Of a stretch of DNA of 64,000 nt, positions 1-13,800 are shown in pieces. The notes below the pieces were generated by a model. The model was not told the origin of the DNA. It saw nothing but the letters and a program-made list of their open reading frames with translations, and searched no databases. The stretch lies in contig CM067309.1 of the NCBI GenBank assembly GCA_034231615.1, positions 38,595,627 through 38,659,626 of the forward strand, read 5' to 3'. The position numbers and the translations under genes were made by a program. Within the stretch, counting starts at the first letter, position 1. Every line of letters starts with the position of its first letter. This DNA is from Meghimatium bilineatum (Eukaryota > Mollusca > Gastropoda > Stylommatophora > Philomycidae).

Positions 1-430
1 TCGATAAAGGCCTTATGGTTGAAACATCGATTTATGTGTGTGCCTGTGTTTCATGTTTTTAGCAAAACTTAATTACCCTGTTTCACACTTTACCTGTTGG
101 ATTTCAGTTTTACACAGTGGGTACACATTTTCAAAATAAAATTGATCACATCTGCATCTACCATGCTCCCACAATTATTGAATTGCAATTTTCAAATCAA
201 GTACCATGTATTCAACTTCACGTAGGACTATCTCTTAACTAGGCCTATCATATAATTGTAAAAATATAATTATAATTTAGCTGTAGACTAGAATTTTCAA
301 CGATATAGGTCAACATAGCCTACTCTACTAGTAACTACTATTAATTCAATGGCTGTCTTGATGTCCTCAACTTCTACTTCATTGTTTGAGTAAATTCAAG
401 TTGGAAGCAAGAGGGTAAATTAATACAAAT
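1..430. other. AT-rich Deltex intron, nothing recognised
   Basis: No coding similarity, splice-flanked exon or repeat of this window is seen here. It is presumably intron upstream of the WWE2 exon. Confidence 0.5.
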
Positions 431-690
431 TCAAGAGACTAATGGGAACCAAACCAGGTCTGTTCTAACAGCTTGTATAGGATTTTCAATGTTGTGATGG
501 TCCTTGTCTCGATTGGTCCGTTCTCAGTGACCTGAGTATATAGTTTGAATGTCTTGACAAAATCACATCTTTTATTGGAGATGCAGTTGGTCAAGTAAGG
601 AAAAAACCCATTTATTTGAGTTGCAAGATGATTCAGTGCTGTTATAATGGGCCTGGTTTGGTTCCTGTTAGTCTCTTGAATCTTCATAAT
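431..690. mobile_element. Foldback (palindromic) element, old copy
   Basis: About 40-bp inverted ends: tcaagagactaatgggaacc at the left matches the reverse complement of the right end near 682. The right half contains the same core as the palindrome at 27830-28366 (ggtccgttctcagtgac, tggagatgcagttggtcaag, a B-box-like tggtttggttcc). Diverged relative to that copy. Confidence 0.65.
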
Positions 691-1214
691 TTGAGCAATT
701 TTCACAAATCACAGAACTTGTATTCAGATTCATTAGTGTAGTAGTAAAGTTACCCATAGCATTTATTAATGCTGTAGGGGTGTGAGATGTTAGCGATCTC
801 ACATTTCAGTGACTCTGCAAATGAGGTCAGTAGCCGTCTCCTCTCCCTCGCAGTCTTTACTTCCCGGATTAATCCGGTACCCATTTAAGGCTGGGTCGCC
901 ACGGGAGCCATTGTGATCTGAAAAAAACATTTTCACCTCAACTGGGAAATGAGCCCAGGACCACTCATTGGCATTAGGGTATTGTATACTATATGGATGC
1001 CGTATCCTGCAAAACAGGTGGCCTTGAAAACTGATCCATCAGTGTAGGCCTTGATTGCTGATGATGGGCAGCTGTTTATAGTTTCTAGGGAACATGTCCT
1101 CATGATTGTTAGTAGTGTTTCTTTATTGGCTGTTTTATCTAGTAATTTTGTTTGCATAGTTGGTTGGTGCAAGTTCTCCCAAGGGGTGGTCAGAGGTATT
1201 TGTTTTCTAGTTCT

Positions 1215-1440
1215 CTCTCTTATGTTATGTTATGTTCCTCCAGGGCCATAGGCGGCGCATAGGGCAGAAACCATAGCTTTCCATTTCTGTCTTTGTGTTG
1301 CCAGGTCTTTCAATTGTTGCGTGTTGTTTAGGTTCATTGACATGCCTTCTCTATTAATGGTTCTTCGTATAGTTTCTCTAGGTCTCCCTCTTCTTCTTAC
1401 TCCAGGTGGCACCAGATGGTATTTGTCATCTTCCTTAGTT
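1215..1440 (-). mobile_element. LINE 3' end (RT C-terminal region), 5'-truncated
   Basis: Minus-strand frame gives RGRPRETIRRTINREG then WKAMVSALCAAYGPGG, the typical end of an RTE-like non-LTR reverse transcriptase and the same type as 18715-19048 and 61553-62020. Truncated by the usual 5' truncation. Confidence 0.75.
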
Positions 1441-1444
1441 AATT

Positions 1445-1530
1445 TAGTTGGATCTATGCTTTTGTCAGAAAGGCTGTGGGCTGGAACTATCTGCTCACGG
1501 CTAAAGGGATTATTTCATTATCATAGATTC
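1445..1530 (+). repeat. Dispersed repeat shared with 10495-10665
   Basis: The block with atctatgcttttgtcag, a gaaggct(a/g)tggg core and taaagggat(t/a) followed by ttcattatcat recurs at 10495-10665, where its middle is duplicated. Family unknown. Confidence 0.6.
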
Positions 1531-1641
1531 TGCTGATGAAAGTTTTTTTCTATAGTTTCAAACAATCATTTATTTAACTGTTTATAATTATTAATGACAT
1601 TTTAAGTTATTTATTTATTTTGAATTTTTTTGTGTGTTTAG

Positions 1642-1880
1642 GGTCAGTGAGAGAAATTAAAAGACATATATTTTGCCAGAAAACTCCTTTTGCGAAAGGA
1701 GTGTTGTGGGAGTTTGAGGGTGATCAACCATCTCAATGGGTGCCGTATGACTTAGATACAATGAGTGCGATTGAAGCATATTATTCTGCCCAAAATCAAC
1801 CAAACACATCAATGTTAGATCTGCAGCAGATAACTAGTGTGCGCCTGCCGTATGTGATAGACTTTGCAACAATGACACAG
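1642..1880 (+). CDS. DTX: Deltex exon a: second WWE domain
   Basis: Acceptor tgtttag|GG and donor ACACAG|gtgagt. The exon opens with two bases of a split codon and ends in phase 0. The translation has the WWE signature GVLWEFEG, a QWVPYD segment and [12 protein letters not shown], matching the end of the second WWE domain of DTX1. The domain recognises ankyrin repeats or ADP-ribose-type ligands in this family. Confidence 0.93.
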
Positions 1881-4800
1881 GTGAGTAGTGACATTGTGAA
1901 TTTATTACATGTAATGGGGTTTGTGATTTTCTGAAATGACGGAGGTATGCTCCGGGCATCCATATAGACGTTCCGTCTCTTACAGCAGATGGTGAAGGAT
2001 ATGTGTGCGCATGGTTCTCGTAGCTCATTGATTGTGTATCTTCTTCATGCCTACCCCTCAATTGTTTATCTTCCTAAGCAATTAGATTCCTTCACCGCCG
2101 AAGACGGATGTGTCGGGCCATTGGCACAAATAAAACAGCGACACAACTCATTTCCATTATCTGGACCACATCCTTCTGGAAATCTAATTGGACCATGGTC
2201 CTGCTACAAGAGATATCCAGTGGGAGTTTGAGAATGAACGCTGAAGAAGAAGAAGAAGATTCCTTCAATCTCATAATATTTATGTCCCTTCAATCTCATA
2301 ATAGTTATGCCCCTTCAATCTCATAATATGTATGTCCCTTCAATCTCATAATAGTTATGTCCCTGCAATCTCATAATAGTTGTATGATACACCACGCACA
2401 GTGTCCTCATCCAAAAAATACATACACCGGGAATTCAAAATGTCCACCTTCCTGTCCATTGTCATCTGCCCTGTGTTTTTAAAGTTAGTCTGTCATTTCA
2501 TTAGCCTGAACTCCAGCATGGCAAGTAGGAAGATCATGGCCATAGAATGCAGAACAGGGGGAGATTAAGTAGATGTGGACATGAAAACGTGGACATAGAT
2601 GGACATCAAGTGAACAGGGAGAACAAGTGCACATGGACGGACATTTTCTTTTGATGGGTATTGATAGTTCACTGTATGCATCTGTGAGCTTTGCAAATTT
2701 CTCCCAGTCTGCTCTCTTATAGTTCCAGAGGGGAAGAGGTTTCTGCTCTCTTATAGTTCCAGAGGGGAAGAGGTTTCTGCTGTTCCAGTGCATAATTGAG
2801 ATTTCTAGTAAGTTTGATTGCTTTGTGATCACTATCCCCTGGTTTGTTCATAACCATTCTTACTATTTTATGAGATAAATCGGCAGTGGCAAACGCTAAA
2901 TCGGGGGTTGATTTCCACCTCCACGAGTAGAAAGTTGGGGGATCTTCCTGTGCATTTACAAGAAGTAGGTTGTTATCAATTTCCCATTCTTCCATCTCCT
3001 CTCCTGTTGAGTCACAATGGACACAATGTACTTGGGGCTGGCGCTCATTTGGTTCTCCCAGCGTTGTGTTGTTCAATACTGGGTTATCTGTATGTTGCAC
3101 CACAAAGGGAAACAATTGTACAGATGAAATGCTATGGGGGTTTCACAAGAGGAAATTCTCATTATATAGCCATGTCATCTATTGAACTTTACTGTTGCAT
3201 GTTGATCTGATGGGTCAATAACAAATGAGATCTTCACAGCTCCCACATGTGGGTTTTTCATTATCCTACATGTGGGTTTTCGATAATAAATGGTTATAAA
3301 AAAATTGAAGGAATGAAGATTGAAAAAAACAGGAGACTGAGAGTACACTAAAGATAATTACCTCAGGATATAAAAAACAGGAGACAGGACAGTATATAAA
3401 AAACAGGAGACAGGGCAGTATATAAAAAAACAGGAGACAGGGCAGTATATAAAAAACAGGAGACAGGGCAGTATATAAAAAACAGGAGACAGGGCAGTAT
3501 ATAAAAAACAGGAGACCAGTATATAAAAAACAGGAGACAGGGCAGTATATAAAAAACAGGAGACAGGGCAGTATATAAAAACAGGAGACAGGGCAGTATA
3601 TAAAAAACAGGAGACAGGGCAGTATATAAAAAAAAACCAATGGGATAGATGGTGGCCAGAATGACACATTGAATATTTCAACAGTATGTTCAGATGTGTG
3701 CCACATGGCCGAGTGGTTAGAGTGTGGTCTCACAAATGCGAGCTCCAGGGTTTTACCAGGAGCACCTGGTAAGGAGTGGGGTATTTACATAAAAAAAAAC
3801 CTCATCCAGCAAATGACGTGGCAACATTAACCCCTTAACTGCGGAGGTATCGTTAAGGATACGATGAGGGGTTGCTGCCATTTTGCTGAGTCTTCTTCTT
3901 AGTTTCCCAGGCAAACAATTCATCTGGATGCTTTATTATCTTCTTCTTCTGCGTTCATTCTCAAACTCCTTCAGATCAGCAGGATGTAGTCCGGAGAACG
4001 GAATGCGTTGTGTCATGGTTTACAGCATTGCTGCGATATCTGCGCCTTTCGGCTTGACACATCCGACTTCAGCATGGCTTTGGGTCACTGACCCTATATG
4101 GGATGGGACAGCCAACTCCATCCCATAACCTCCTTAATCGCCTCGTACAACATGCATGGAAGGTAAACAGTGTTGCTATTCTTTGCTCCCCTTTCGGGCC
4201 CCAACAACACACAGGAGGATGCTTTATTATAAGTCTCCAGATGGATTTTTTCCAATGGAAGCTAGGAAGAGGAAAATCTCTGCAAAATAGCGGTGGTTTT
4301 TCATTGTATCCTTAAGAATACCTCCGCAGCTAAGGGATTAATGGCTTTTATCGCACAAGCCACAATATGCAGCCCCACTGAAAATTTGAAATAAGAAACA
4401 TACAGTATGTTTAGTTTATATGTTCAGGAGATGGTTTTAAGCCTGTCCTTCGCGGGGAGATGGAGTCATAGGAAAGATAGTTCTTCATTACTCAATTTTG
4501 AAAATGTCTTTATTGGGTATTTCAGATGAGAGTAGAGACTGGTAGAGTCAGACGGATACAGCGGAGATCACTAGCTCAGCCATTCACTCCTGTGACATCT
4601 CATACAGTTGGTGCAGCTTCTTTGGGGTTGCCCCTAGCGTCAACGTTTCCAGGTTTGTTTGGTGTGCTTATGTTGGTGGGAGCGTGTGTGTTTTTTGTGC
4701 TCCAGAATGTGTTTGTGTGAGAAAGGGTACCAAGTGAACGGGGGGGGGGAGATTAAGCAGATGTGGACATGAAAATTGTGGGCATGGAAGGAGAACAAAT

Positions 4801-7800
4801 GAACTTGGATGGAGAACAAGTGGACATGGAAGGAGATCAAGTAAACACGAAGAACAGGTGGGCATGAAGGGAAATCAAGTGAACATGGAGAATAGATGGG
4901 CATGAAGGGAGATCAAGTGAACATGGAAGAACTAATAAACGAGGGAACAAGATTAAGTTAACTTTCAACAGAAATGACATTTTCGACCAATTAAAAAATA
5001 ATTTTGGAGTTATTTTAGTAACAAAAATGTTTTAAAATTTGAATTAAATGATACAGGAATGTATCATACATCTATTTGTTTAGAATACAATGCTATATGT
5101 GGATCTCATTATTACATATGTGATCTTTCAATAAAGGGTTAGTCCATAGTTTAAAATTAAATTTGTAATTTTTAATACACATTTTTGCTTAAATTATATA
5201 AATTTAAATGAAAATTGTAGAATGGAATGTGTTGTGCTGTGAATGGCACAGTGACGGAGAACCCCCAAAAAATTCATATGAAATGGAAATTATATAGGTT
5301 AGTTTAGAAATGGCGTGCTTACGCAGAAGCCTAGGAATATCGCTAAGAGACAGTGAGAAATGAGGACATTAGACAAAGAACCGGCACCGCCCAAATCTTG
5401 GGGTATATTAAGAGCCAACAGATCAAATGATTTGCACACATCAGCAGACTACCACCAGACAGCATACAACAGCAAGGTATACTACACAGATACAGTGAAG
5501 GCAAACCTATTGGCCGATCTCGAAAACGATGGACCACCGAAATAAAAGAGGTGACAAATTCCACAATATACTCAGCGCACACGTGGGCCATCTCCAGAGA
5601 ACTCTTCTACCCCTGATGCTGAAAGGGAATAAAGGGTTTAGCAAATAGAAAAAAAATAGTTTGGTTCATGTTAAGCTGATGTGGCCTATTTTTTATTTTT
5701 ACAGAACAAACAATAGTCTCATAAAAAAATATAACCAACATTCGTGTACAAAACTCAGTAGAAGGTAAGATAAGTTGTGTTAACAAAAAACATTACATTT
5801 ATTGTGCCCCTTTGAGTGCAGTTGAAGAATATAGCCTGAAGTGAGACAACATGTTTTAGTTGTATTGGGAGGAGAATTAGTTAGTCATTGGGGGGGGGGG
5901 ATCAGTGTTTGATTTTTAGTTTCTGGGAGGGTGTTTAGTTGTTAGGAGGAGGAGGTTTCAGCAAAGTGGGGGGGGGGGGGTAGATGTCAACTTCTATTGT
6001 ATTTCCACTGGATGTGTCCATCATTATAGTAAGGTCATTGGGTGACCGTGACCAAATATCTTTTCTCAATATTGCAGTCCTCGAATCTGTAACAAACGTT
6101 AGCATCTTTGTAGATTTCTTTGTAGCTGGCAAGCTCAGTAAACAAAATCTGCGATTGCATTAGCCATGTTGGTTTAGTGTCAAGTCATCTGCTAATCATG
6201 TGAGATTTCTGTGATGATACGGAAGATGTACAAACTATAATAGAAATTGCATGGTTGTGTGCGTAACATTACAAAAGTTCAAAGTTAAACTGTTATCACG
6301 TGATGAGGACACATTTACCTAACATGTACCGTTAGTATTTATTGCATTTATGTAAAACATAGCAGAAAAGTACACCAGTACAGCAAGAAATGTAAGGTAC
6401 AGCATATATAAAGAATTAGGAGAGCAAACAAGAGTGGAGCAAACAATAGCAACTGTTTACCTTCCATGCATGTCGTAAGAAGTGACTAAGGAGGTTATGG
6501 TGTAGAGTTGGCTATCCCATATATGGTCAGTGACCCAAAGCCATGCTGAAGTCTGATGTGTCAGACCAAAAGGTGCAGATAACGCAGGAATACTGTAAAC
6601 CATGACACATGCATTCCGTTAACTGGACTACATCCTGCTAATCTGCAGAATGAACGCAGAAGAAGATATGTGTGATGGGATTTTTTTATTAAAATTTTTT
6701 TAATGGATAGTTTAGTTCCTTATCATTTCATTTTGAAATCAGTAGGGTCCTAGGTAGGCCTAATATTATTTAAGGATCAATTAAAACACTGCTGAGTATA
6801 TTCCTTTTACTTTTACTATTATGTTGTTGTGATTTTATTTCTTCTTCTTCTGCGATCAGTTTCCTATGCTCTTTAAGTCTATACAGGAAGGTGGGCTGCC
6901 TCCATGAATTCAGTCATCAGCAGGTGGTCCTCACTGTTGTCTCACAGCTTCACCTTCAGATCTGTTTATTTTATTTCAACCAGTTATGTTATTGTGTTTT
7001 TATTTTATTTCACCTCTGATGAATGAAATAAAGTTCAGTATAATGGTGGTTTCAAGTTGTTAGGCTCTGTGATACTCTGATAAGCAGTTTCTCTTATTAT
7101 TGGAACATAAATATGTATCACAGACTTTACATCTAACTCTACTCTTTCTTTCAATTTTTGATTTTTTTATAGCAAAGTTTACAATTTCTTAGTGGGCTTG
7201 TTAATTCTGGGTGCATTGCATGGTGCGAGAAAGTAGCCAGCTTTCCTGCGACTGAAACATCATCATATATTCCTACATTCCCTAACTAATTCCTCAGTAA
7301 AAATTTAACTAATTATATCTATTTGGTCTAGCCACATTTCCAGAATTTGCAAATTGAAAAAAATATTCTCACTTTTACAGGACAAGCAAACTGGCAACCT
7401 CAGCAGTATGTTCCCAAAATTCATTCAACAAAAAGTAAATCCAGACATCAGCCGTACCACTTCAACAATAATCCTCAACCAGTGGCTCCGCCTACTGGCA
7501 CTGGAGCTTATCTGGGTAAAACTAAACATATCTAAATGTCTGTCTCTAATTATAATACTTGGACAAAAAGCTCTCGTTTAGTTTTTCATCACCCTTTGTT
7601 ACCTGAGACCAAAATGGCGTGCAAAGAATAGCAAACGTGACCTGTCATGCATGTTGTAAGAGAAGGCTACGGAGATTTATTCGGGGTATAGATTATCCAC
7701 CCTATAGGTCACTGTGACTCAAAACCCATGCTGAGGTTGGTATGTGTCAGGTCACAGATATCACAGCCAAGCTGTAAAAGGCACAACACATTCCATTCTA

Positions 7801-10800
7801 CAGTTTTAATCTTGCTGGAACTTGAGAACTAACGCAGAAGTTGTTTCTCTTAAACAAAATGTTTGTGCTTGTAGTTTGTTTAGATAAGTTTCACATCTAA
7901 CGCAGGAGTTATTTCTCGTACTTCCTCTGTGCAAAGGGTAGTTTGTCAGAGCTTTCTTTCATACCGAGGAGACATAGACTTTGAAGAACTCTTCTACTTG
8001 ATGGGGTATACACAAAATACAATAACACATGATTAATTTACTTCATGGCTGGTTGGTGTGAAGAAAGAGCTAGTGAGATTATTAAGTTCCAACTCATGTG
8101 ACCTTGGTTGGGTTTCAGTACCCTCATAGATCCAGCCTTTTGACTTAGCTCTGGCAGGGTTAATGAAACAAATAAGTAATAAATTCAACAGTACTTGAAT
8201 GGCCGTGCCAAGTCCCTCGTCAGTTATACATTCTTGTGGACTCATTGGATTCATCCTCAAAAAAGGCTGTTGACACAAAGTATAAAATATCATCAAACCC
8301 ATATCCATGCTGAAATTGGATGTGCTAGGCCTGCATGATGCAGATTGAATGGTAACACAGCTTACTTTACGCTTCCTAACAGAAATCACATGAAATTTGT
8401 GATGATTATTTGAGAATGCAGAAGATAACCCATATCTTGTCAGAGTCTTAGGGTTGCCACTTCGGAAGCATCAACACAATAAATCTGCTATGTCTCCATT
8501 CTCAGTCCCTTGTTTAAGTGACGAGAATCTTAATCTTGTCCGGTCTTTAATATTATCAATCCATACTTTCTTTTGACCTCTTCTTCTTCCACCCTCAACT
8601 GTTCCCTGCAAGATACTTTTAGAAAAGGAATCGTGCCTTATCACTCGGCTAAACTACACAAGTTGCGATATTTCACCACTGCCAAGTTCTTGTTGACTTG
8701 CTAGAATATTTATGTTTCTCAAGTATATATTGTTTTTATGTTCTGTATAATTGATGAGCGAAATTCATCTGTAACATTTGTTTTCAAAAGCCTGTATTCT
8801 CCATTTCTGCTGTAATTGTCCAAGTCTTACATCCGTACAGAAGAATAGGAATTATTGCAGATTTATATCGGTTCATCTTCACTGCTACACTTATTCTGCT
8901 CTTCCAAATGGTATTTAACGTAGCCGGGGTTATTTCAAGTCTTGTCTTTCATTTGTTGTTGGTGCTTCCACCACTGCTCATGTAAGATCCTAAGTATTTA
9001 AAAGTATTAATTTCTTCTAGTTTGCCATTTTATTTCCTTTGTCAAAATATACACAAAGTGACCAATGAAATTCAAGGAAAAATTAGAATAGCATCATTTT
9101 TGAAGGATTATTTCAGATGTGTCCACAGGACTGTATAATTGACAAAGGACTCATCTATGGCACACTCATGTGCCATAAGCCAAAACTAGATGTGCCTCCG
9201 CCGTGTATAAATATGCAAGATACATCATATTAAGTAGTCGTTATTTTTTAATTATTATATATTATATAGTTGAAATAAGTAAATATATGTTTTATACAGA
9301 TTATGCACAACATATAAGTAACTATATGGGTACAGTTCGTATGTTATGTATATTTATCAATTTTCAAACTTTCCCCAATCTAAGGACTTGTGTCTATCAT
9401 CTGGTGGCGGGGAAAACTATTGTATGTGTGGTGGAAACCACACGCAATATCTATTGTTTCATCAATCCCTAAACTGTTTGGTGACCAGCGCATGACATAG
9501 CTACTACCCTATAGCAGATGCTACATCTGTGTTGTGTTCGAACAATGAACAGGAAATATCAGTTGTGTGGTTTGTGTTTTACAAATGTGGGTCTTTCCAG
9601 TGTCCTACCAGACAAGCCAGGTTGCTACATTTTACCTCTAGTAGATGATATGGTCCGGTTCTGTGGTGGAGGTGGAGTGGTACAGGGCCAGTCTGTGACG
9701 GCCAAGGTAGAGTTCGATCCCCGCCACAGGCAAATGTGCATCCTGACCGTTCAAAAAGCACTAGTAAACTACTGAACGTATTTATATTGCCTAGAAAATC
9801 ACTACGGCCAAAAATACTGGATTGATAGCCACGTCCTGAATAGGATATGCTACCAATTTAGATGATATGATTCAATAGAGAAACTTCCCTTACAGTGAAA
9901 AATCCCTCCAACATTCTTATTTAGTTTTATGTTTCACATTTTATTTTTGTTATTCTTTGTTCATGGGTTAAATGCATACCATCTCGTTTTCTTACTTTTG
10001 TTTTCTATCAATAAGCCCTAGGGGTGATGAAGAAATGCGGGCGAACGGATATTGCTCCTGTGTTCTTTTGTGACAGGTTCCTAGGTGGCGGTAGTGATAG
10101 GTTCCTAGGTGGTGGTAGTGATAGATTCCTAGGTGGCAGTAGTGATAGGTTCCTAGGTGGCGGTAGTGACAGGTTCCTAGGTGGCAGTAGTGACAGGTTC
10201 CTAGGTGGCGGTAGTGACAGGTTCCTAGGTGGCGGTAGTGACAGGTTCCTAGGTGGCGGGAAATGTCAGAAGTAGAAACAGCAGATGTATCAACAAACTG
10301 ACAAAAGAATAATGAAATAGCTTGCCCAGAAGTATATGCATCACTCCTGACAGGACATGATGATCCTGGGGTACCTGAATACCTTCCTTCAGGGACTAAA
10401 CCTGCATTCATAAACCTCCCTATCACAACCGTACTTTTGAGACAACAAACTTTTTAAGAGTTGTGGTATCACCTCGGTTACTCAAAATAAGCAGAATCTA
10501 TGCTTTTGTCAGGAAGGCTATGGGTTGCCAAAAGCTACCTGTTCACAGCCTTCATCATCATCATGTGTCTAGAGCTACCTACTCACAGCCTTCATCATCA
10601 TCATGTGTCTAGAGCTACCTACTCACAGATAAAGGGATAGCTTCATTATCATCAGACACCCTATTAATATTGCTGGTGACAGCGCATCTATTTGTCCGTT
10701 CTCAAGTATTAATTAATTTATCTACTTTTCAGTCTCTGGTGCTCCAGCAGGTCATTGTACGCAGCCACATGCACAACCACAGAATACAGTAAGTTGTATT

Positions 10801-13800
10801 TGTTACTCACATATGTTCTGTGTCTCTTGTAAAGTCTTTTCTTTCGATGCTGTCTCCTGGTAAGTCGGGGGGGGGGGGGGGGAACAACCAAGCACTATGT
10901 ACAAACTGATAATACATACACTATTTCATTTTCAAATAGCATCCTCCTGGGCCTCACTTATTTCCACTTAAGCATGACAAAACGTATATATTACTTATGT
11001 ACATCACAAAATTAAACAGCTTTTTTTTGTGATTTAATTTCCTCTTCATTTCTTCTCATATTCCTACTGGTTAACGAGAACATCGTGTGTCATGGTTTAC
11101 TGTTGGCTGTATGGTTTACGGTTGGCGGCATCCACATCTTTCTGATACGTCCATACTTTTAACTCTTTATCTACTACATCCATACTTTTAACTCTTTATC
11201 TACTACAAATGAATGTTTTCGTTTCTCTATCTAACTGCTGATGATGAGTTAACCCATTTTGGTTGTGTATTCCTGATTGCTAAAAATTTCTTCACTCTGA
11301 AATTTGCAATATCAAGTACATGTCGACGATCTCATTCGTGCAGTATATATTTTCTGGTGACAATAAAAAGCCAGTACAGTTGGCGCTCTCCTATTTTTGT
11401 AGGATAATAAAGGAATCAGCTCTGGGGATAGTCATTGGGGAAACAATTTCAGTTCTTTAAGATCTTTACCATAAAGTCGAAGTCCACTAAACATTTCATC
11501 ACATAGTCGAAGTCCTCTAAACATTTCACCACAAAGTCAAAATCCACTAAACATTTCACCACAAAGTCAATGTCCACTAAACATTTCACGTCAAAGTCCA
11601 CTAAACATTTCATCACAAAGTCAAAATCCACTAAACATTTCACCACAAAGTCAAAATCCACTAAACATTTCACCACAAAGTCAAAGTCCACTAAACATTT
11701 CACGTCAAAGTCCACTAAACATTTCACGTCAAAGTCCACTAAACATTTCATCACAAAGTCAAAATCCACTAAACATTTCACCACAAAGTTAAAGTACACT
11801 AAACATTTCATCACAAAGTCAAAGTCCACCAAACATTTCATCACAAAGTCAAAGTCCACCAAACATTTCATCACAAAGTCAGTCCACCAAACATTTCATC
11901 ACAAAGTTAAAGTCCACTAAACATTTCATCACAAAGTCAAAGTCCACTAAACATTTCATCACAAAGTCAAAGTCCACCAAACATTTCATCACAAAGTTAA
12001 AGTCCACTAAACATTTCATCACAAAGTCAAAGTCCACTAAACATTTCATCACAAAGTTAAAGTCCACTAAACACTGAGCTGGGTTCAGATACTGAGAACA
12101 ATTAAGAAGGTAAAGGGTTAAGCAAGGTATTTTGATCACTGACCAATGGAATGGCTGTTATTCAATCTTGTCACCTGCAAGTTCTGGAAAGAGCATGCAC
12201 AATCTGTGGTCATCTCTATTTTGACCATATATGGCTCTTGATGGAGGCTATTTTCCATCTTATGTATGACAGATCTGGAAAGCCTATTTTATATTAACTA
12301 GTGTATGCCATAAAAACTATATTTTCCATCAACTGGCATATGCCGTGCCATAAAAACTTTAAAGCGTGTTAAAAAGAAACCCGCACATGCTGCGTCAACT
12401 GCCAGCACATGATGATAGTGAAGATATCATAACTAATGTAATAAGTTCACATAGATGAACGTATGCTCTTTGTGCACCTCATGCGCTGGAATAGGTAACT
12501 TAGCACAGACAGGTTTCATTTGTATACTTTCCATCAGTTGGTGTATGCCATGCCATAAAAACTATATTTTTCCATACATTGAAGACATGTTCTGTGTTTA
12601 CGTCTAGGGTCCACTGACACGTAGGAAGCTACAACAGACAACAGGTGGTAACCATGTGGCACTGCACCAACATCCTCAGCTGCAACATGCAGCAGCGTCG
12701 CAGGTGTACAGTAGCTCTCCACAGTCATTTCTCCACCACGGTCTTCATAATCTTCACATCACGTCAGGGCCATACCAACACCTGCTTGGGCATCTCCCAG
12801 GTAGGATGTCAGTGTATCATTGATGTATCTATGTATGCGTGGCTGTGCTCAAGTATTGTTGACTGTACTCATGTATTGTTGGCTGTACTCATGTATTGTT
12901 GACTGTACTCATGTATTGTTGGCTGTACTCATGTATTGTTGGCTGTACTCATGTATTGTTGACTGTACTCATGTATTGTTGACTGTACTCATGTATTGTT
13001 GGCTGTACTCATGTATTGTTGACTGTACTCATGATTTGTTGACTGTACTCATGATTTGTTGATTGTACTCATGTATTGTTGACTGTACTCATGTATTGTT
13101 GACTGTACTCATGTATTGTTGGCTGTACTCATGTATTGTTGACTGTACTTATGATTTGTTGATTGTACTCATGTATTGTTGACTGTACTCAAGTATTGTT
13201 GACTGTACTCATGTATTGTTGACTGTACTCAAGTATTGTTGACTGTACTCATGTGTTGTTGACTTTACTTATGTGTTGTTGACGTACTCATGTGTTATTG
13301 ACTGTACTCATGTGTTGTTGACTGTACTCATGTGTTTTATTGACTGTACTCAAGTATTGTTGACTGTACTCATGTGTTGTTGACTTTACTTATGTGTTGT
13401 TGACGTACTCATGTGTTATTGACTGTACTCATGTGTTGTTGGCTGTACTCATGTGTTTTATTGACTGTACTCATGTATTCTTGTCTATGAGTATATAATG
13501 CTAACTGTTCTTGTGACTTTTTAGTTACAGGGGCACTTGCAGGTTTCCCATATTCCTCACACTCACTTGTGCAGCCATTACCAGTCAACTCTTCACATCA
13601 GCAGCCATTGACACATCAACAAATGTCCAGACCATCCTCTACTTCATCTTTGTCATCATCATCGTCAGCAATGTCCGTTGGCAGCTCACAGGGATCTGAG
13701 TCTTTACCCAGCGTTTCTAAAGTCACCATTGGGAGGAGCAAAAAAACTAAGGGTATGCGTTGATTGATTTTTTTGCTGGGCCACCAGCCCATGTGATAAT

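Noticed and set aside
11449-12139. Lys/Thr- and Phe/Asp-rich repeat proteins on both strands
   Set aside because: Frames across a 30/21-bp minisatellite.
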